Shown here piece by piece: positions 25,567 through 34,480 of a DNA stretch of 64,000 nucleotides. The translations under genes were made by a program, and so were the position numbers. Source of the DNA: Acidobacteriaceae bacterium (lineage in GTDB: Bacteria > Acidobacteriota > Terriglobia > Terriglobales > Acidobacteriaceae); assembly GCA_003156805.1 (NCBI GenBank), contig PMHV01000045.1, positions 239 through 64,238 of the forward strand, written 5' to 3'. A model generated the notes under the pieces. That model ran no database searches and had not been told where the DNA came from. It was given only the letters and a program-made list of their open reading frames with translations. The stretch's first letter is position 1. The number at the start of each line of letters is the position of its first letter.

Positions 25567-26210
25567 GACAGGTGACCAAGTGAAGAGATCGTCTACGTCT
25601 TTAGATGTGGAGAAGGTTATCTGCCAGCAATATCGGTGAAGTCGGCGGAAAATCCCCGTGGTGGAGATTCCAAAAACGCTATCCGCCTGTCACCGGGAAA
25701 CCCCCGCCATGCGATTTGTAGCACCCATAGAGCGACGAAAACGATCCCAGACATCCTGGAGGTCACCTCGGCACTTTCTACGCAGCCACGCGCTTGGAAA
25801 ATCGATTTGCCTCCACGTTTCTTTAGAATCAATCACTTACCATGCCTTGTGTATAACTACTGGAAATACAATATGTTAGGCATCGACAGAGTGTACCGCT
25901 CACGGAAAATCAACAACTTACGGGTGCCGCTCAGAGGCGAAGCGGATGTTTTCGGCTCGCCATCCATGTGCGACTCTGAGATGAACGTCTCCTTGCGGGA
26001 GGCTATCCGGCCCATCATTCCGCACCATGACGGACACTCTTCCAGGGCTGAACTTCTCCACCGAGTCCACACGTTCTCCTAGCAGACGCATTACAATACT
26101 GGCGGAACGAACATGACTGTTGCGAACACGATTTGCGCGAACACAATTTGCGCGAAGACGACTAGAGGAACGAACATGCTGTGCGCTCTGCATAATCTGG
26201 AGAGTCTTTG
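25567..26210. other. 644-bp gene-free stretch, lower GC, with a 15-bp repeat at its end
   Basis: This gap between lptE and holA is less GC-rich than its surroundings. Frames of 80-150 codons exist on both strands but none starts after a ribosome binding site or resembles a protein. The 3' part (26107-26166) is a 15-bp tandem repeat. The rest may be remnant sequence. Confidence 0.5.
26107..26166. repeat. 15-bp tandem repeat upstream of holA
   Basis: Four units: a diverged ACGAACATGACTGTT, then GCGAACACGATTTGC, GCGAACACAATTTGC and GCGAAGACGACTAGA, each exactly 15 bp. A further related word, ACGAACATG, recurs at 26170-26178. Confidence 0.7.
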
Positions 26211-27335
26211 ATGCGGGCCTTCGCCCAGGCCGATCGCTTCGTGAGCGAGCTTGAATCGCGCAAGCTGCGCGCGGCGTACGTATTCGTGGGCGACGAAGCC
26301 TTTTTCCGCAAGCGCTTTCGCGACGCCATTCTCGAACACCTGGTTCCCGCCGATCTGCGCGACTTCAGCTTGTTCGAGTTCGATCTCGCCGAGAACGATC
26401 TGGCGGAAGTTCTCGACCGCGCCCGCACGCCTTCGCTGATGGCGCCGTTTCAGGTTTTCTTTGTGCGCGGGGTGAAGAATCTGTTTGGCCGCGGCTCGAA
26501 TGAAGAGAAGCTGGCCGCGATTGAAGAGTATTGCAGGAACCCGAATCCCGATGCGCTGATTGTCTTTGTCGCCGACCACATCAGCATTCCCGCCGACGTG
26601 CGCCGCATGGAGATGCAAGACAAAGAGCGCTACCAGCGCATCCGCGAAACCATGGGCCAGTATTGCGGAATCGTCGAACTGGCGCGTGTGGAAGAAGGCG
26701 AAGCCGTGCGCTGGATCGCCGAATACTGCGCCGGCCGCGGCGTGAAGGTCGAGTCGGACGGCGCGCGCGAACTGGTGGACGCGCTCGGCGGCGACATGAT
26801 GATGATTTCGAACGAGTTGGAGAAGCTGATTCTCTACGTGGGCGAGAAAAAGCGCATCACGCTGGGCGACGTGGAAACCATGGTTCTGGCCGCGAAACAG
26901 CGGTCGTTGTATGAGTTGACCGACGCGATCTCGGCAAAAGAGCGCGTGCGCGCGCTGGAAGTGCTGGATGCGATGCTTTCTTCGGGCGATGGCGAAGAAG
27001 CCGCCATCGGCCATATCTATATGCTGGCCAAGACTTTCCGGCAGATGCTGGTGATTCTTGAACGCAACGTACGCGACCAGCGCATGTTGTGGGCGGCGCT
27101 GTGGCAAGGCTTTCGCGTGCCTCCGTTTGCCGCCGACGACATTATCAAACAGGCCCGCCGCTACAAATCGCGCCGCGATCTGACGCGTGCGATTCGCTTG
27201 GTGGCCAAGGCAGATTTGGCTTTGCGTTCCAATCCCGTGAGCAAGCGCATGGTGCTGGAACGTCTGGTGATGGATTTGACCACCGAACCCAAGCTGGAAG
27301 CGCCGGGATGGATGCAGGATCAGTTGCCGGTGTGA
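26211..27335 (+). CDS. holA: DNA polymerase III delta subunit
   Basis: HolA is the clamp-loader subunit that opens the beta sliding clamp. The 374-residue protein shows AAYVFVGDEAFFRKRFRDAI (degenerate AAA+ start), FQVFFVRGVKNLF, ALIVFVADHISIPADV, VRWIAEYCAGRGVKVESDGA and a helical C-terminal collar domain including EEAAIGHIYMLAKTFRQML. The ATG at 26211 follows CTGGAGAGTCTTTG, a good ribosome binding site, one codon after a TTG at 26208. Length is normal. Confidence 0.92.
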   Translation: MRAFAQADRFVSELESRKLRAAYVFVGDEAFFRKRFRDAILEHLVPADLRDFSLFEFDLAENDLAEVLDRARTPSLMAPFQVFFVRGVKNLFGRGSNEEKLAAIEEYCRNPNPDALIVFVADHISIPADVRRMEMQDKERYQRIRETMGQYCGIVELARVEEGEAVRWIAEYCAGRGVKVESDGARELVDALGGDMMMISNELEKLILYVGEKKRITLGDVETMVLAAKQRSLYELTDAISAKERVRALEVLDAMLSSGDGEEAAIGHIYMLAKTFRQMLVILERNVRDQRMLWAALWQGFRVPPFAADDIIKQARRYKSRRDLTRAIRLVAKADLALRSNPVSKRMVLERLVMDLTTEPKLEAPGWMQDQLPV

Positions 27336-27384
27336 AGTACTTCTAGTCGACTCCCACGGGATTAAGTGAGTCTTGGAGCCCATT

Positions 27385-27909
27385 ATGACGACGGGAATCA
27401 AATTCAGGCACAGTGCTGGATTTGGACGCCGGATGGAATACTGGCTGATCGGGCGGATGTTGCGCGAGGGGCTAGATGTCTACGTCCCCTTAGTCGATGA
27501 TTTCGGCATCGACGCGGTGATACGTAAGCAGGACAACGAGTTCATAGAGGTTCAGATCAAAGCGCGATCTGAGACGGTCAAAGAAGGCGACGCCGCACTC
27601 TTCGCGGCCATCGAACACCCCAAACTCCGAAAGAATTATTATTTTGTGTTTTACTCCGAGCGCCTTGACGCCATGTGGATCGTGTCGTCAGAGGAATTGA
27701 TCTCTGAAGCTAATCAAAATAAGAAGGGAAAGAACAAGGGCAAGCGCTCGATTTGGTTCAACGGTAGGAAGACCGACAAGGCAACAGGGAACAAGATAGA
27801 GTATCCCTACCCCAAGTTCGAAAAATACCGAGCGACGAATTTCTCCATTTTCCGGCAGGTGACGGGTTTAGTCGTAAAGCCCTCACCAGAGCTCACGACC
27901 GAGCCCTAA
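27385..27909 (+). CDS. PD-(D/E)XK-like (restriction-endonuclease-fold) protein of unknown role
   Basis: A 174-residue protein with the core of the restriction-endonuclease-like fold: an early helix with Glu18 (GRRMEYWLIGRMLREGLDVY), then DDFGIDAVI with Asp43, then FIEVQIKAR with Glu55, Gln57 and Lys59. The GID...EVQIK pattern is the one seen in Mrr/Holliday-resolvase-like and DUF4365-like families. A lysine-rich insert (KKGKNKGKR) follows. The start is decided by GGAG six bases before the ATG at 27385. The gene has lower GC than its neighbours, stands alone, and ends four bases from the rpsT stop, suggesting an acquired gene. A partner methylase or ATPase is not seen. Confidence 0.68.
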   Translation: MTTGIKFRHSAGFGRRMEYWLIGRMLREGLDVYVPLVDDFGIDAVIRKQDNEFIEVQIKARSETVKEGDAALFAAIEHPKLRKNYYFVFYSERLDAMWIVSSEELISEANQNKKGKNKGKRSIWFNGRKTDKATGNKIEYPYPKFEKYRATNFSIFRQVTGLVVKPSPELTTEP

Positions 27910-27913
27910 AGCG

Positions 27914-28177
27914 CTACTTCATCGCGTTGACGCGGGCGCCGAGGCGGGACTTGTAGCGCGAGGCGGTGTTTTCGTGCAGCGTACCTTTTTGGATGGCCTT
28001 GTCGAGCACGGAGACGGTGGCGCGGTAGGTCTGCTCGGCGGTTTTCTTGTCGCCTTTTTCGATGGTCTCGCGCAGATCGCGCAACGCGCCGCGCAGACGG
28101 GAGGTGTTGGCGCGATTGGTGGCGGTTCGTTTTACGGTCTGGCGGGCGCGCTTCAGCGCCGAATGATGATTAGCCAT
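27914..28177 (-). CDS. rpsT: 30S ribosomal protein S20
   Basis: The 87-residue basic protein begins [21 protein letters not shown] and ends with [19 protein letters not shown], the S20 signature. S20 binds 16S rRNA early in 30S assembly. The ATG at 28177 gives the normal length. It is divergent from the AAA ATPase gene and convergent with the nuclease-fold gene. Confidence 0.97.
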   Translation of the reverse strand: MANHHSALKRARQTVKRTATNRANTSRLRGALRDLRETIEKGDKKTAEQTYRATVSVLDKAIQKGTLHENTASRYKSRLGARVNAMK

Positions 28178-28268
28178 GTGTGATTCGTTACCTTCGTGTG
28201 TACAGCGAGATATTCGGTGAGTGCCGAATAAGTTATTGTACGGGAGTAAGTCTCGACTGGTCAAACAC

Positions 28269-29888
28269 ATGGCACGGCCTCTTGTGGCGGATCCGCTGGC
28301 GCGTATGAAGGTCCTGCTCGATTCCTCGACGCCCATTGTGGCGATTGAGACGGTCGAAGAAGTCCGCGCGGTTCGGCTTGTGCACGCGGCATGCGCGGCG
28401 CTGAACCTCGCGGTATTCGAGTGGACGATTGCCAGCGGCCTTGTCCGCTGTGGCAGCGAGGTAGGTGAAGTAGTGGCCGAAAGCCGGGGCTCGACTGCGG
28501 CCTATGGCGCTGCGGCTCAGGAGGCGCCAGCCAACTCAAAAGCCATCTACCACAGCCAGGAGCCCGCGCAAATGCTCGCAAACCTCGAGGGCATTTCGGT
28601 TGGTGCGGCGTTCATTCTGAAAGACCTGCACCGCCATATGGACGAGCCGGTGGTGGTTCGGCGGTTGCGCGATGTCGGGCAGAAATTTTCTGAGAACCGG
28701 CGCACTATTATTCTGACCTCGCCGAAGATTGAGATTCCTCCCGAGTTGAGCGGGCTCGTGGAGTTTCTTGAGCTGCCTTTACCGGACCGGCTGCGATTGC
28801 GCCAGATCGTTGACGAGGTTGTGGTCAGAATCTCCAGGAACCACACCCTGCAACGGAAACTCGACGGCAACGGTTTTGACGCTCTGGTCGAAAGCCTGAG
28901 CGGCCTGACGGAGGAAGAATCAGAGCGCGCCCTGTCTCAAGCTCTAGTGGCGCGGTATGCCTTGTGCCCTGAGATTGCGAGCGATGTGCTCGAGACCAAG
29001 AAATCTTTGCTGCGGCGCTCTGAAATGCTGGAGTTCGTGGAAGCGGACGCAGCTTTTTCCAGCGTGGGCGGAATGGATCATTTGAAACGGTGGCTCGTGC
29101 AGAGGCGAGGCTCATGGGGGGACTCAGCGCGCGATTTTGGGCTGGAGCCGCCGCACGGCATGATCATCCTGGGTGTGCAGGGATGCGGAAAGTCGCTGTG
29201 TGCGCGGGCCGTAGCGGGAGAGTGGGACCTGCCGCTGGTGAAGTTCGATACCGCAGCGGTCTACGACAAATACATCGGCGAAACGGAGAAACGAATGCGC
29301 AAGGTCTTCGAGGTTGCCGAAGGACTTGCACCGTGCGTGCTCTGGATTGATGAGTTGGAGAAAATATTTGCCGGCAGTGGGCCGGATTCGGCATCGGCCG
29401 ACGCTGGAGTTTCTTCACGGCTGCTGGCGTCGTTCCTCTCCTGGATGCAGGATCGCAAGGCGCCCGTATTCGTGGCTGCCACATGCAACAATGTGACGAT
29501 CCTGCCTCCGGAACTGATCCGCAAAGGCCGGTTTGATGAACTTTTCTTCGTTGATCTGCCGGATCAGGCGGAGCGCAAGCAGATCTTCTCTATTGAATTG
29601 GCGAGGAGAAAACGCAATCCCGCGGAGTTTGACCTGGATCACGTTGCTGCGGCTGCGAAAGGATATTCCGGTGCGGAAATCGATGCCGCCGTACAGACGG
29701 GACTCTATGCTGCATTTTCCGAGAAGACGCAACTGACGACTCCGTTGTTGCTGGACGCCCTGGCGCAGACTGTACCGCTCTCAACTACGCGTGCGGAGGA
29801 GGTTCAAGCTTTGCGCCAATGGGCAAAGACGCGAGCGGTGCCAGCATCGCCGGCGATGTCAGCATCGACGGCGGGCGAGGGCGGATAG
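28269..29888 (+). CDS. AAA+ ATPase, Ycf46-like
   Basis: A 539-residue protein with an N-terminal helical region of about 240 residues and one AAA+ module. Walker A is [14 protein letters not shown], Walker B is [12 protein letters not shown], with FVAATCNN (sensor 1) and [18 protein letters not shown] (arginine finger region), followed by the AAA lid with [12 protein letters not shown]. The N-terminal segments [16 protein letters not shown] and [19 protein letters not shown] are typical of the Ycf46 family, named from plastids and cyanobacteria. Homologues in non-photosynthetic bacteria have no settled function. I start at the ATG 28269; a GTG at 28221 is also in frame. Confidence 0.85.
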   Translation: MARPLVADPLARMKVLLDSSTPIVAIETVEEVRAVRLVHAACAALNLAVFEWTIASGLVRCGSEVGEVVAESRGSTAAYGAAAQEAPANSKAIYHSQEPAQMLANLEGISVGAAFILKDLHRHMDEPVVVRRLRDVGQKFSENRRTIILTSPKIEIPPELSGLVEFLELPLPDRLRLRQIVDEVVVRISRNHTLQRKLDGNGFDALVESLSGLTEEESERALSQALVARYALCPEIASDVLETKKSLLRRSEMLEFVEADAAFSSVGGMDHLKRWLVQRRGSWGDSARDFGLEPPHGMIILGVQGCGKSLCARAVAGEWDLPLVKFDTAAVYDKYIGETEKRMRKVFEVAEGLAPCVLWIDELEKIFAGSGPDSASADAGVSSRLLASFLSWMQDRKAPVFVAATCNNVTILPPELIRKGRFDELFFVDLPDQAERKQIFSIELARRKRNPAEFDLDHVAAAAKGYSGAEIDAAVQTGLYAAFSEKTQLTTPLLLDALAQTVPLSTTRAEEVQALRQWAKTRAVPASPAMSASTAGEGG

Positions 29889-30076
29889 GCCCAGGCTGCC
29901 ATTGACTCCCACTCCGCGCCGGGGTAGGCTTTAGGGCAATGGTTGTGGCTTGCCCTAAGGGCATGACTATTCCGGGTGGTTCCGTCTCCAAGCACAATCT
30001 TGTTTTGTCCGCGCTCGGGCTGAGGTGTAAGTGTTTTCTGAGGATTGGCGACAGAAGCGCCTCGCTGCGCTCGGCT

Positions 30077-30104
30077 GGACAGCCGAGGCGGCTGTCCCCA
30101 CATG
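30077..30104. repeat. Intergenic copy of a dispersed 28-bp repeat
   Basis: It resembles 14913-14940 inside the ABC exporter gene at 23 of 28 positions. Here it lies between the AAA ATPase and phoH genes and runs straight into the 15-bp array. The surrounding 29889-30076 has hairpin-like GC-rich text but no gene. Confidence 0.5.
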
Positions 30105-30173
30105 GTTCATCTCCACCCAGTTCATCTCCCCATGTCTCATCTCCACATGGTTTATCTCCACATGGTTCCATCT
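30099..30173. repeat. 15-bp tandem repeat directly upstream of phoH
   Basis: Five exact 15-bp units: CACATGGTTCATCTC, CACCCAGTTCATCTC, CCCATGTCTCATCTC, CACATGGTTTATCTC, CACATGGTTCCATCT. The last unit ends 11 bases before the phoH ATG, so the array occupies the probable promoter or 5' leader. Confidence 0.85.
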
Positions 30174-30184
30174 AAAGAGACTGA

Positions 30185-31270
30185 ATGAAGAAAAGTATCG
30201 GGATTAGTCCCAACATCGAGACGTTGTTCGGCACGCGCGACGAGAACGTGCGTGTGCTGGAAGACGGGCTGAACATCGCCATCAATTTGCGGTCGAACAG
30301 CATCGAACTGGAGGGCGCGGCGCGCGATGTGGCGCGCGCGGAACAGGTTTTTGCCGACTACGAGAACCTGCAACGCTCCGGATATGGCTTCAACAATGGC
30401 GATCTCAACAGCATGTTGCGCGTGCTGACGGCGGACCCCAGCGCGACTCTGCGCGGACTGGCCGATGCCGGGAAGCAACGCTCGATGGGGCGGCGCACGG
30501 TGCAGCCCAAGAGCCCGAATCAGCGGCGCTATCTGGAAGCGATCGAGAAGCACGACATGGTATTTGGCATTGGCCCGGCCGGGACGGGCAAGACTTATCT
30601 GGCGGTGGCGATGGCGATTTCGGCGCTGATGGCCAAGCGCGTGAACCGAATTATTCTGGCGCGGCCGGCGGTGGAAGCGGGCGAGCGCCTGGGATTTTTG
30701 CCGGGCACGATACAGGATAAGATCGATCCTTATCTGCGGCCGCTATATGACGCGTTGTACGACATGCTGGACCCGGAAAAGGTCGATCGCTATCTGGAAA
30801 GAAACGTGATCGAAATCGCTCCGATTGCATTTATGCGGGGGCGCACGTTGAACGATTCGTTCGTGATTCTGGACGAGGCGCAGAATACGACGTCGGAGCA
30901 GATGAAGATGTTCGTCACGCGGCTGGGGTTCAACTCGAAAGCGGTAATTACCGGCGACATCACGCAGATTGACTTGCCCAACGCGCGGCGCAGCGGTTTG
31001 CTCGAAGTGCTGGACGTGCTGAAGAGCGTGGAAGGTCTGGCGTTTGTGCACTTCGACGAATCGGATGTGGTGCGGCACCATCTGGTGCAGCGCATCATTC
31101 GCGCCTATGACGAGCACAAGATGCGCGCCGCCGAGCAGATGGCGCTGCCAGGCGAAAGCAAGCGCGCGGAAAGCAAGCGCGCGGGCGCAGTTGCGGATGG
31201 GAGCGAACGACCCGCAGCGAATAGATCCCGGAACGAGCCGAAGCCGGAATCTGCCGAAGCTGAGGGATAG
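30185..31270 (+). CDS. phoH: PhoH family ATPase
   Basis: The 361-residue protein has an N-terminal KH-like region, then the P-loop domain: [17 protein letters not shown] (Walker A), [16 protein letters not shown], and [20 protein letters not shown] (Walker B with the DEAQN signature), then GDITQIDLP. PhoH/YbeZ proteins partner YbeY, which is encoded next, in rRNA and ribosome maturation. The C-terminal tail is low-complexity and includes a perfect 15-bp duplication (31154-31183) encoding ESKRA twice. The tail is probably dispensable. Confidence 0.93.
   Translation: MKKSIGISPNIETLFGTRDENVRVLEDGLNIAINLRSNSIELEGAARDVARAEQVFADYENLQRSGYGFNNGDLNSMLRVLTADPSATLRGLADAGKQRSMGRRTVQPKSPNQRRYLEAIEKHDMVFGIGPAGTGKTYLAVAMAISALMAKRVNRIILARPAVEAGERLGFLPGTIQDKIDPYLRPLYDALYDMLDPEKVDRYLERNVIEIAPIAFMRGRTLNDSFVILDEAQNTTSEQMKMFVTRLGFNSKAVITGDITQIDLPNARRSGLLEVLDVLKSVEGLAFVHFDESDVVRHHLVQRIIRAYDEHKMRAAEQMALPGESKRAESKRAGAVADGSERPAANRSRNEPKPESAEAEG
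31154..31183. repeat. 15-bp perfect duplication in the 3' end of phoH
   Basis: GAAAGCAAGCGCGCG is repeated exactly at 31154-31168 and 31169-31183, encoding the pentapeptide ESKRA twice in frame. Confidence 0.85.
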
Positions 31271-31409
31271 AAACGGGAGTGCGCAGACGGAGGGCTCTGA
31301 CTCGGGCCCTCCGGTTTGTTTTGGTGGAGGTTCCGAGAATAAGTTCGGCGGGTGAGCGGTTGGAGCGACGGGGATGTAGAGAGAAATCGCAGAGGTCGCT
31401 GAGAACAAC

Positions 31410-31982
31410 GTGGTCATTTTGCGCAAGCGAGTTGCGGGGCTGAGCGAGACGGCGCTGGAACGCTTTGTGCTGCGGGCCAGGCGCGCCGTCCGCCTGAAGG
31501 GCACGGTGAATGTGCTGGTGACGGGCGGCGGCGAGGTGCGAGCATTGAACCGCAAGTTTCGCGGCAAGAACATTACCACGGATGTTTTGTCGTTTCCTGC
31601 GTCGTCGGCTGGAGCGCGCGGAGCGGGACGGCTGGCGGGCGAGATTGCGATTTCCGCCGAGATTGCGGCGCGAAACGCGGACCAGTTAGGGCATTCCGCG
31701 GCCGATGAGGTGAAGATTCTGACGCTGCACGGAATCCTTCATTTGGCGGGGTTCGATCATGAGCGCGATAATGGCGAGATGGCGCGCCGGGAAATTCGAT
31801 TGCGACAACAACTGAGGTTGCCAGTGGGGCTGATTGAAAGAGCGCTGAGTGAAAGAGCGGCGACTGAAAGAGCGGAGATGGCCGCGGAAAACACCTGGAA
31901 CCACAGAGGACGTGCGGGTTCCGGGAGGCGCCGGGCGCGCACATCAACATCGGGTGCAGCCGGGGCGCGGAGGACGCGATGA
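31410..31982 (+). CDS. ybeY: Endoribonuclease/rRNA maturation factor YbeY
   Basis: YbeY is a zinc-dependent enzyme for 16S rRNA 3'-end maturation and 70S quality control. The zinc motif HGILHLAGFDHERD (HxxxHxxxxxH) lies near residue 111, preceded by ITTDVLSFP. The start is GTG. The core should end near residue 142, but about 45 further residues follow, made of three 5-residue repeats (ERALS, ERAAT, ERAEM) and an Arg/Ser/Ala-rich tail. The extension coincides with a 15-bp DNA repeat at 31835-31879. The stop overlaps the start of the CorC-like gene as ATGA. Confidence 0.93.
   Translation: MVILRKRVAGLSETALERFVLRARRAVRLKGTVNVLVTGGGEVRALNRKFRGKNITTDVLSFPASSAGARGAGRLAGEIAISAEIAARNADQLGHSAADEVKILTLHGILHLAGFDHERDNGEMARREIRLRQQLRLPVGLIERALSERAATERAEMAAENTWNHRGRAGSGRRRARTSTSGAAGARRTR
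31835..31879. repeat. 15-bp tandem repeat in the 3' end of ybeY
   Basis: Three units: TGAAAGAGCGCTGAG, TGAAAGAGCGGCGAC, TGAAAGAGCGGAGAT. Being five codons long, each unit keeps the frame and adds one pentapeptide to YbeY. Confidence 0.85.
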
Positions 31983-33244
31983 ATCTGGCCGTCGGCATCG
32001 CGCTATTTTTCCTGATCGCATTGCTGGCGCTGGTCTCTTATGTGGACCGCGTGTACCAGGAGGTGGGCAAGTTTCTTTCGCGGGAGTTTCAGGCCAACAT
32101 CGACGTGTTCGAGCAGAAGGTTGAGCCGGCGCTGCGGGTAAGCCGGCAACGCGCCGCTCTCTCGATGGCAGTGCTGACGCAGTTAACCATGGCTGCGATC
32201 GGGCTGCTGGCGGGCTTTGTGGTGTTCGGCGATCAGCACTGGAGCGCGTACGAGGTTCTGCAAGCGAGCATTAGCCTGGTGCTGGTAGTGGTGATCTGCA
32301 ACCGGTTTGTGCCGTTTGTTTTCTTCTCGCGCACCGATGGCGCGTGGCTCGTGCGCTGGACCTGGCTCTTGAGAGTTCTGATTTACCTGGCGATGCCGGC
32401 GACGATCATTCTTGGTTTTCTGCGGTCGGTTGCGGCGCTGACCCGGCACAATACGGGCGAACAACCGGAAAGCGCGGCGGAAGCGGTGGATGCGCTGATT
32501 GAAGCAGGACAGGAAGAAGGGATTATCCAGGAGGGCGACCGGGATCTGATTCAGTCGGTGGTGGAGTTCAGCGGCAAGACAGTGCGCGAGGCGATGAAGC
32601 CGCGTCCGGAGATGTTTGCCGTGCCGATGGAAACCACGGTGGAACGGTTCATCGACATGTTGCGCACCAGGCGCTACTCGCGGGTGCCGGTGTATGAAGA
32701 AAGCATTCACAACATCAAAGGCATCGTGTATGCGCAGGACGTGCTGCAGGTGCCCGACAGCGAAGCGCCTCAGCGCACGCTGCGCACGCTGATGCGGAGC
32801 GACGTGTATTTCGTGCCGGAGAGCAAACTGGGCAGCGATTTGTTGCGCGAGATGCAGAAAAACAATATCCGCATCGCGATTGTGGTGGATGAATACGGCG
32901 GCGTGGCCGGGCTGGTGACGATTGAAGATCTGGTGGAAGAAATTGTCGGCGAAATCCGCGACGAGCATGAGAAGCCGGAAATCCTGCGGGAGAGCGACCA
33001 TTCGTATGTGGTTTCCGGAGGAATGGATGTGGATCGCCTGGCCGAACTTTTCGGGGCGCGGCCGGAGGGCGGGGAATCGGCTACGGTGGCGGGTTTGGTG
33101 AACGAACTCGCCGGACACATTCCGCAGCGGGGTGAAGTGGTGGAAGACGATGGTTTGCGCTTTGAAGTTTTGGAATCGACCGACCGCAAAGTGGAGCGGG
33201 TGCGAATTACGGCGGTGCAGCCGCAGCAGTTGAAGCTGATATAG
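31979..33244 (+). CDS. CorC/HlyC-type membrane protein with CBS pair
   Basis: A 421-residue protein with four N-terminal membrane helices (a loose DUF21/CNNM domain), a pair of CBS domains (MKPRPEMFAVPMETTVERFI and RIAIVVDEYGGVAGLVTIED) and the C-terminal CorC_HlyC domain (YVVSGGMDVDRLAELF, VAGLVNELAGHIPQRGE). Such proteins are associated with Mg2+/Co2+ efflux. The gene overlaps ybeY by four bases and precedes era, a common bacterial order (phoH-ybeY-corC-era). Confidence 0.9.
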   Translation: MNLAVGIALFFLIALLALVSYVDRVYQEVGKFLSREFQANIDVFEQKVEPALRVSRQRAALSMAVLTQLTMAAIGLLAGFVVFGDQHWSAYEVLQASISLVLVVVICNRFVPFVFFSRTDGAWLVRWTWLLRVLIYLAMPATIILGFLRSVAALTRHNTGEQPESAAEAVDALIEAGQEEGIIQEGDRDLIQSVVEFSGKTVREAMKPRPEMFAVPMETTVERFIDMLRTRRYSRVPVYEESIHNIKGIVYAQDVLQVPDSEAPQRTLRTLMRSDVYFVPESKLGSDLLREMQKNNIRIAIVVDEYGGVAGLVTIEDLVEEIVGEIRDEHEKPEILRESDHSYVVSGGMDVDRLAELFGARPEGGESATVAGLVNELAGHIPQRGEVVEDDGLRFEVLESTDRKVERVRITAVQPQQLKLI

Positions 33245-33260
33245 TCGAAAATCGGGCGTC

Positions 33261-33337
33261 GGACCTCGGACCTCAGACCTTGGACCTTTCCGAGTGAGGT
33301 CCGAGGTCTGAGGTCTAAGGTCCGCGGTCTGGCGTCC
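33261..33337. repeat. Heptamer tandem repeat forming a 27-bp hairpin
   Basis: Eleven exact 7-bp units: GGACCTC, GGACCTC, AGACCTT, GGACCTT, TCCGAGT, GAGGTCC, GAGGTCT, GAGGTCT, AAGGTCC, GCGGTCT, GGCGTCC. Units 1-4 are the reverse complement of units 6-9, so 33261-33287 pairs with 33297-33323 at 24 of 27 positions around a 9-base loop. It fills the gap between the CorC-like gene and era. Confidence 0.85.
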
Positions 33338-33370
33338 TGGTCGTGCATTGGGAAGCCTGAAAGCCAAGCC

Positions 33371-34363
33371 ATGCCCTTTCGCTCCGGTTTCGTGTGTATT
33401 CTCGGGCGCCCGAATGCGGGCAAGTCCACGCTGCTGAATGCGCTGGTGGGCGAGAAGCTGGCCATCATTTCGCGCAAACCGCAAACCACGCGAAATCGGA
33501 TTCAAGGCGTGGTCCATCTACCGAAGCGCAAGGGGCGAGACGGCGCGCAGATCGTGCTGATCGACACGCCGGGCGTCCACAAGCCGGATAGTTCTCTGGG
33601 CCGGAAAATGATGGTGGAAGTGCGCGAGGCGCTGGAGGGCTGCGACCTTGTGCTCGTGATTATGGATGCGGCGCGCAAGTTCGAAACTCGCGACCAGTAT
33701 GCGCTCGACTTGTTGAAGCAATCTCGAACTCCCGCTTTTCTCATCCTGAATAAAGTCGATCTGATCCGCGACAAAGAAAAACTTCTGCCGCTGATCGAGG
33801 AATATCGCAAGCTGCACGACTTTCGCGAAGTGATTCCGATTTCAGCACTGAAGCGGGACGGGCTCGAAGCGCTGCTGAAAAAAGTAGTGGCGGCGCTGCC
33901 GGCGGGGCCGGCATATTTTGGAGAAGATCAGGTCACCGATCAGCCGGCACGATTCATGACAGCGGAAATCATCCGCGAACAGATACTGCAGGGAACCGAA
34001 GAAGAGATTCCTTATGCGACTACAGTGATGATCGACAGTTTCGAGGAGGGCGCGAAGCTCACCCGGATTGCAGCCACAATCTATTGCGAACGTGCGGGGC
34101 AAAAAGGAATTCTGGTGGGGAAGCGCGGGCAGATGCTCAAGAAAATCGGCAGCGCGGCACGTTGGCAGATCGAGCGCATGGTGGGAACCAAGGTTTATCT
34201 GGAACTCTACGTCAAGGTGCAGCCGGGTTGGCGCGATTCCCGAGGGTTTGTGGAAGAGCTGGATTGGAGAAGGCAGTTGGAGCAGTTGACCGGGCGGCCG
34301 GCGGAACACACTAAACAGTTCGAGAATTCTAAGTTCGCGGCGCACAACAATCACTCCAAATGA
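33371..34363 (+). CDS. era: GTPase Era
   Basis: Era couples GTP hydrolysis to 16S rRNA folding in 30S assembly. The 330-residue protein has G1 GRPNAGKSTLLNAL, an effector segment (RKPQTTRNRIQGV), G3 IDTPGVHK, G4 NKVD, G5 ISALK, and a C-terminal KH domain with GKRGQMLKKIGSAARWQIE and LKVQPGWRD-like ending. It is slightly longer than usual because of a 30-residue tail. It belongs to the phoH-ybeY-corC-era series, all connected with ribosome maturation. Confidence 0.96.
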   Translation: MPFRSGFVCILGRPNAGKSTLLNALVGEKLAIISRKPQTTRNRIQGVVHLPKRKGRDGAQIVLIDTPGVHKPDSSLGRKMMVEVREALEGCDLVLVIMDAARKFETRDQYALDLLKQSRTPAFLILNKVDLIRDKEKLLPLIEEYRKLHDFREVIPISALKRDGLEALLKKVVAALPAGPAYFGEDQVTDQPARFMTAEIIREQILQGTEEEIPYATTVMIDSFEEGAKLTRIAATIYCERAGQKGILVGKRGQMLKKIGSAARWQIERMVGTKVYLELYVKVQPGWRDSRGFVEELDWRRQLEQLTGRPAEHTKQFENSKFAAHNNHSK

Positions 34364-34480
34364 CAATTTGTCTGGTCCCGCCGGGAGCGCCGTTCCGTGA
34401 TGGAATTTGTCGCATCCGGGTTTCGCGGCTAGAATTGAGATCTATAGGGCTAATCCGAATTCTGGAACGAGCCTAAACTC

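Noticed and set aside
25636-26082. 148-codon frame between lptE and holA
   Set aside because: There is no ribosome binding site or recognisable fold, and the composition is unlike protein.
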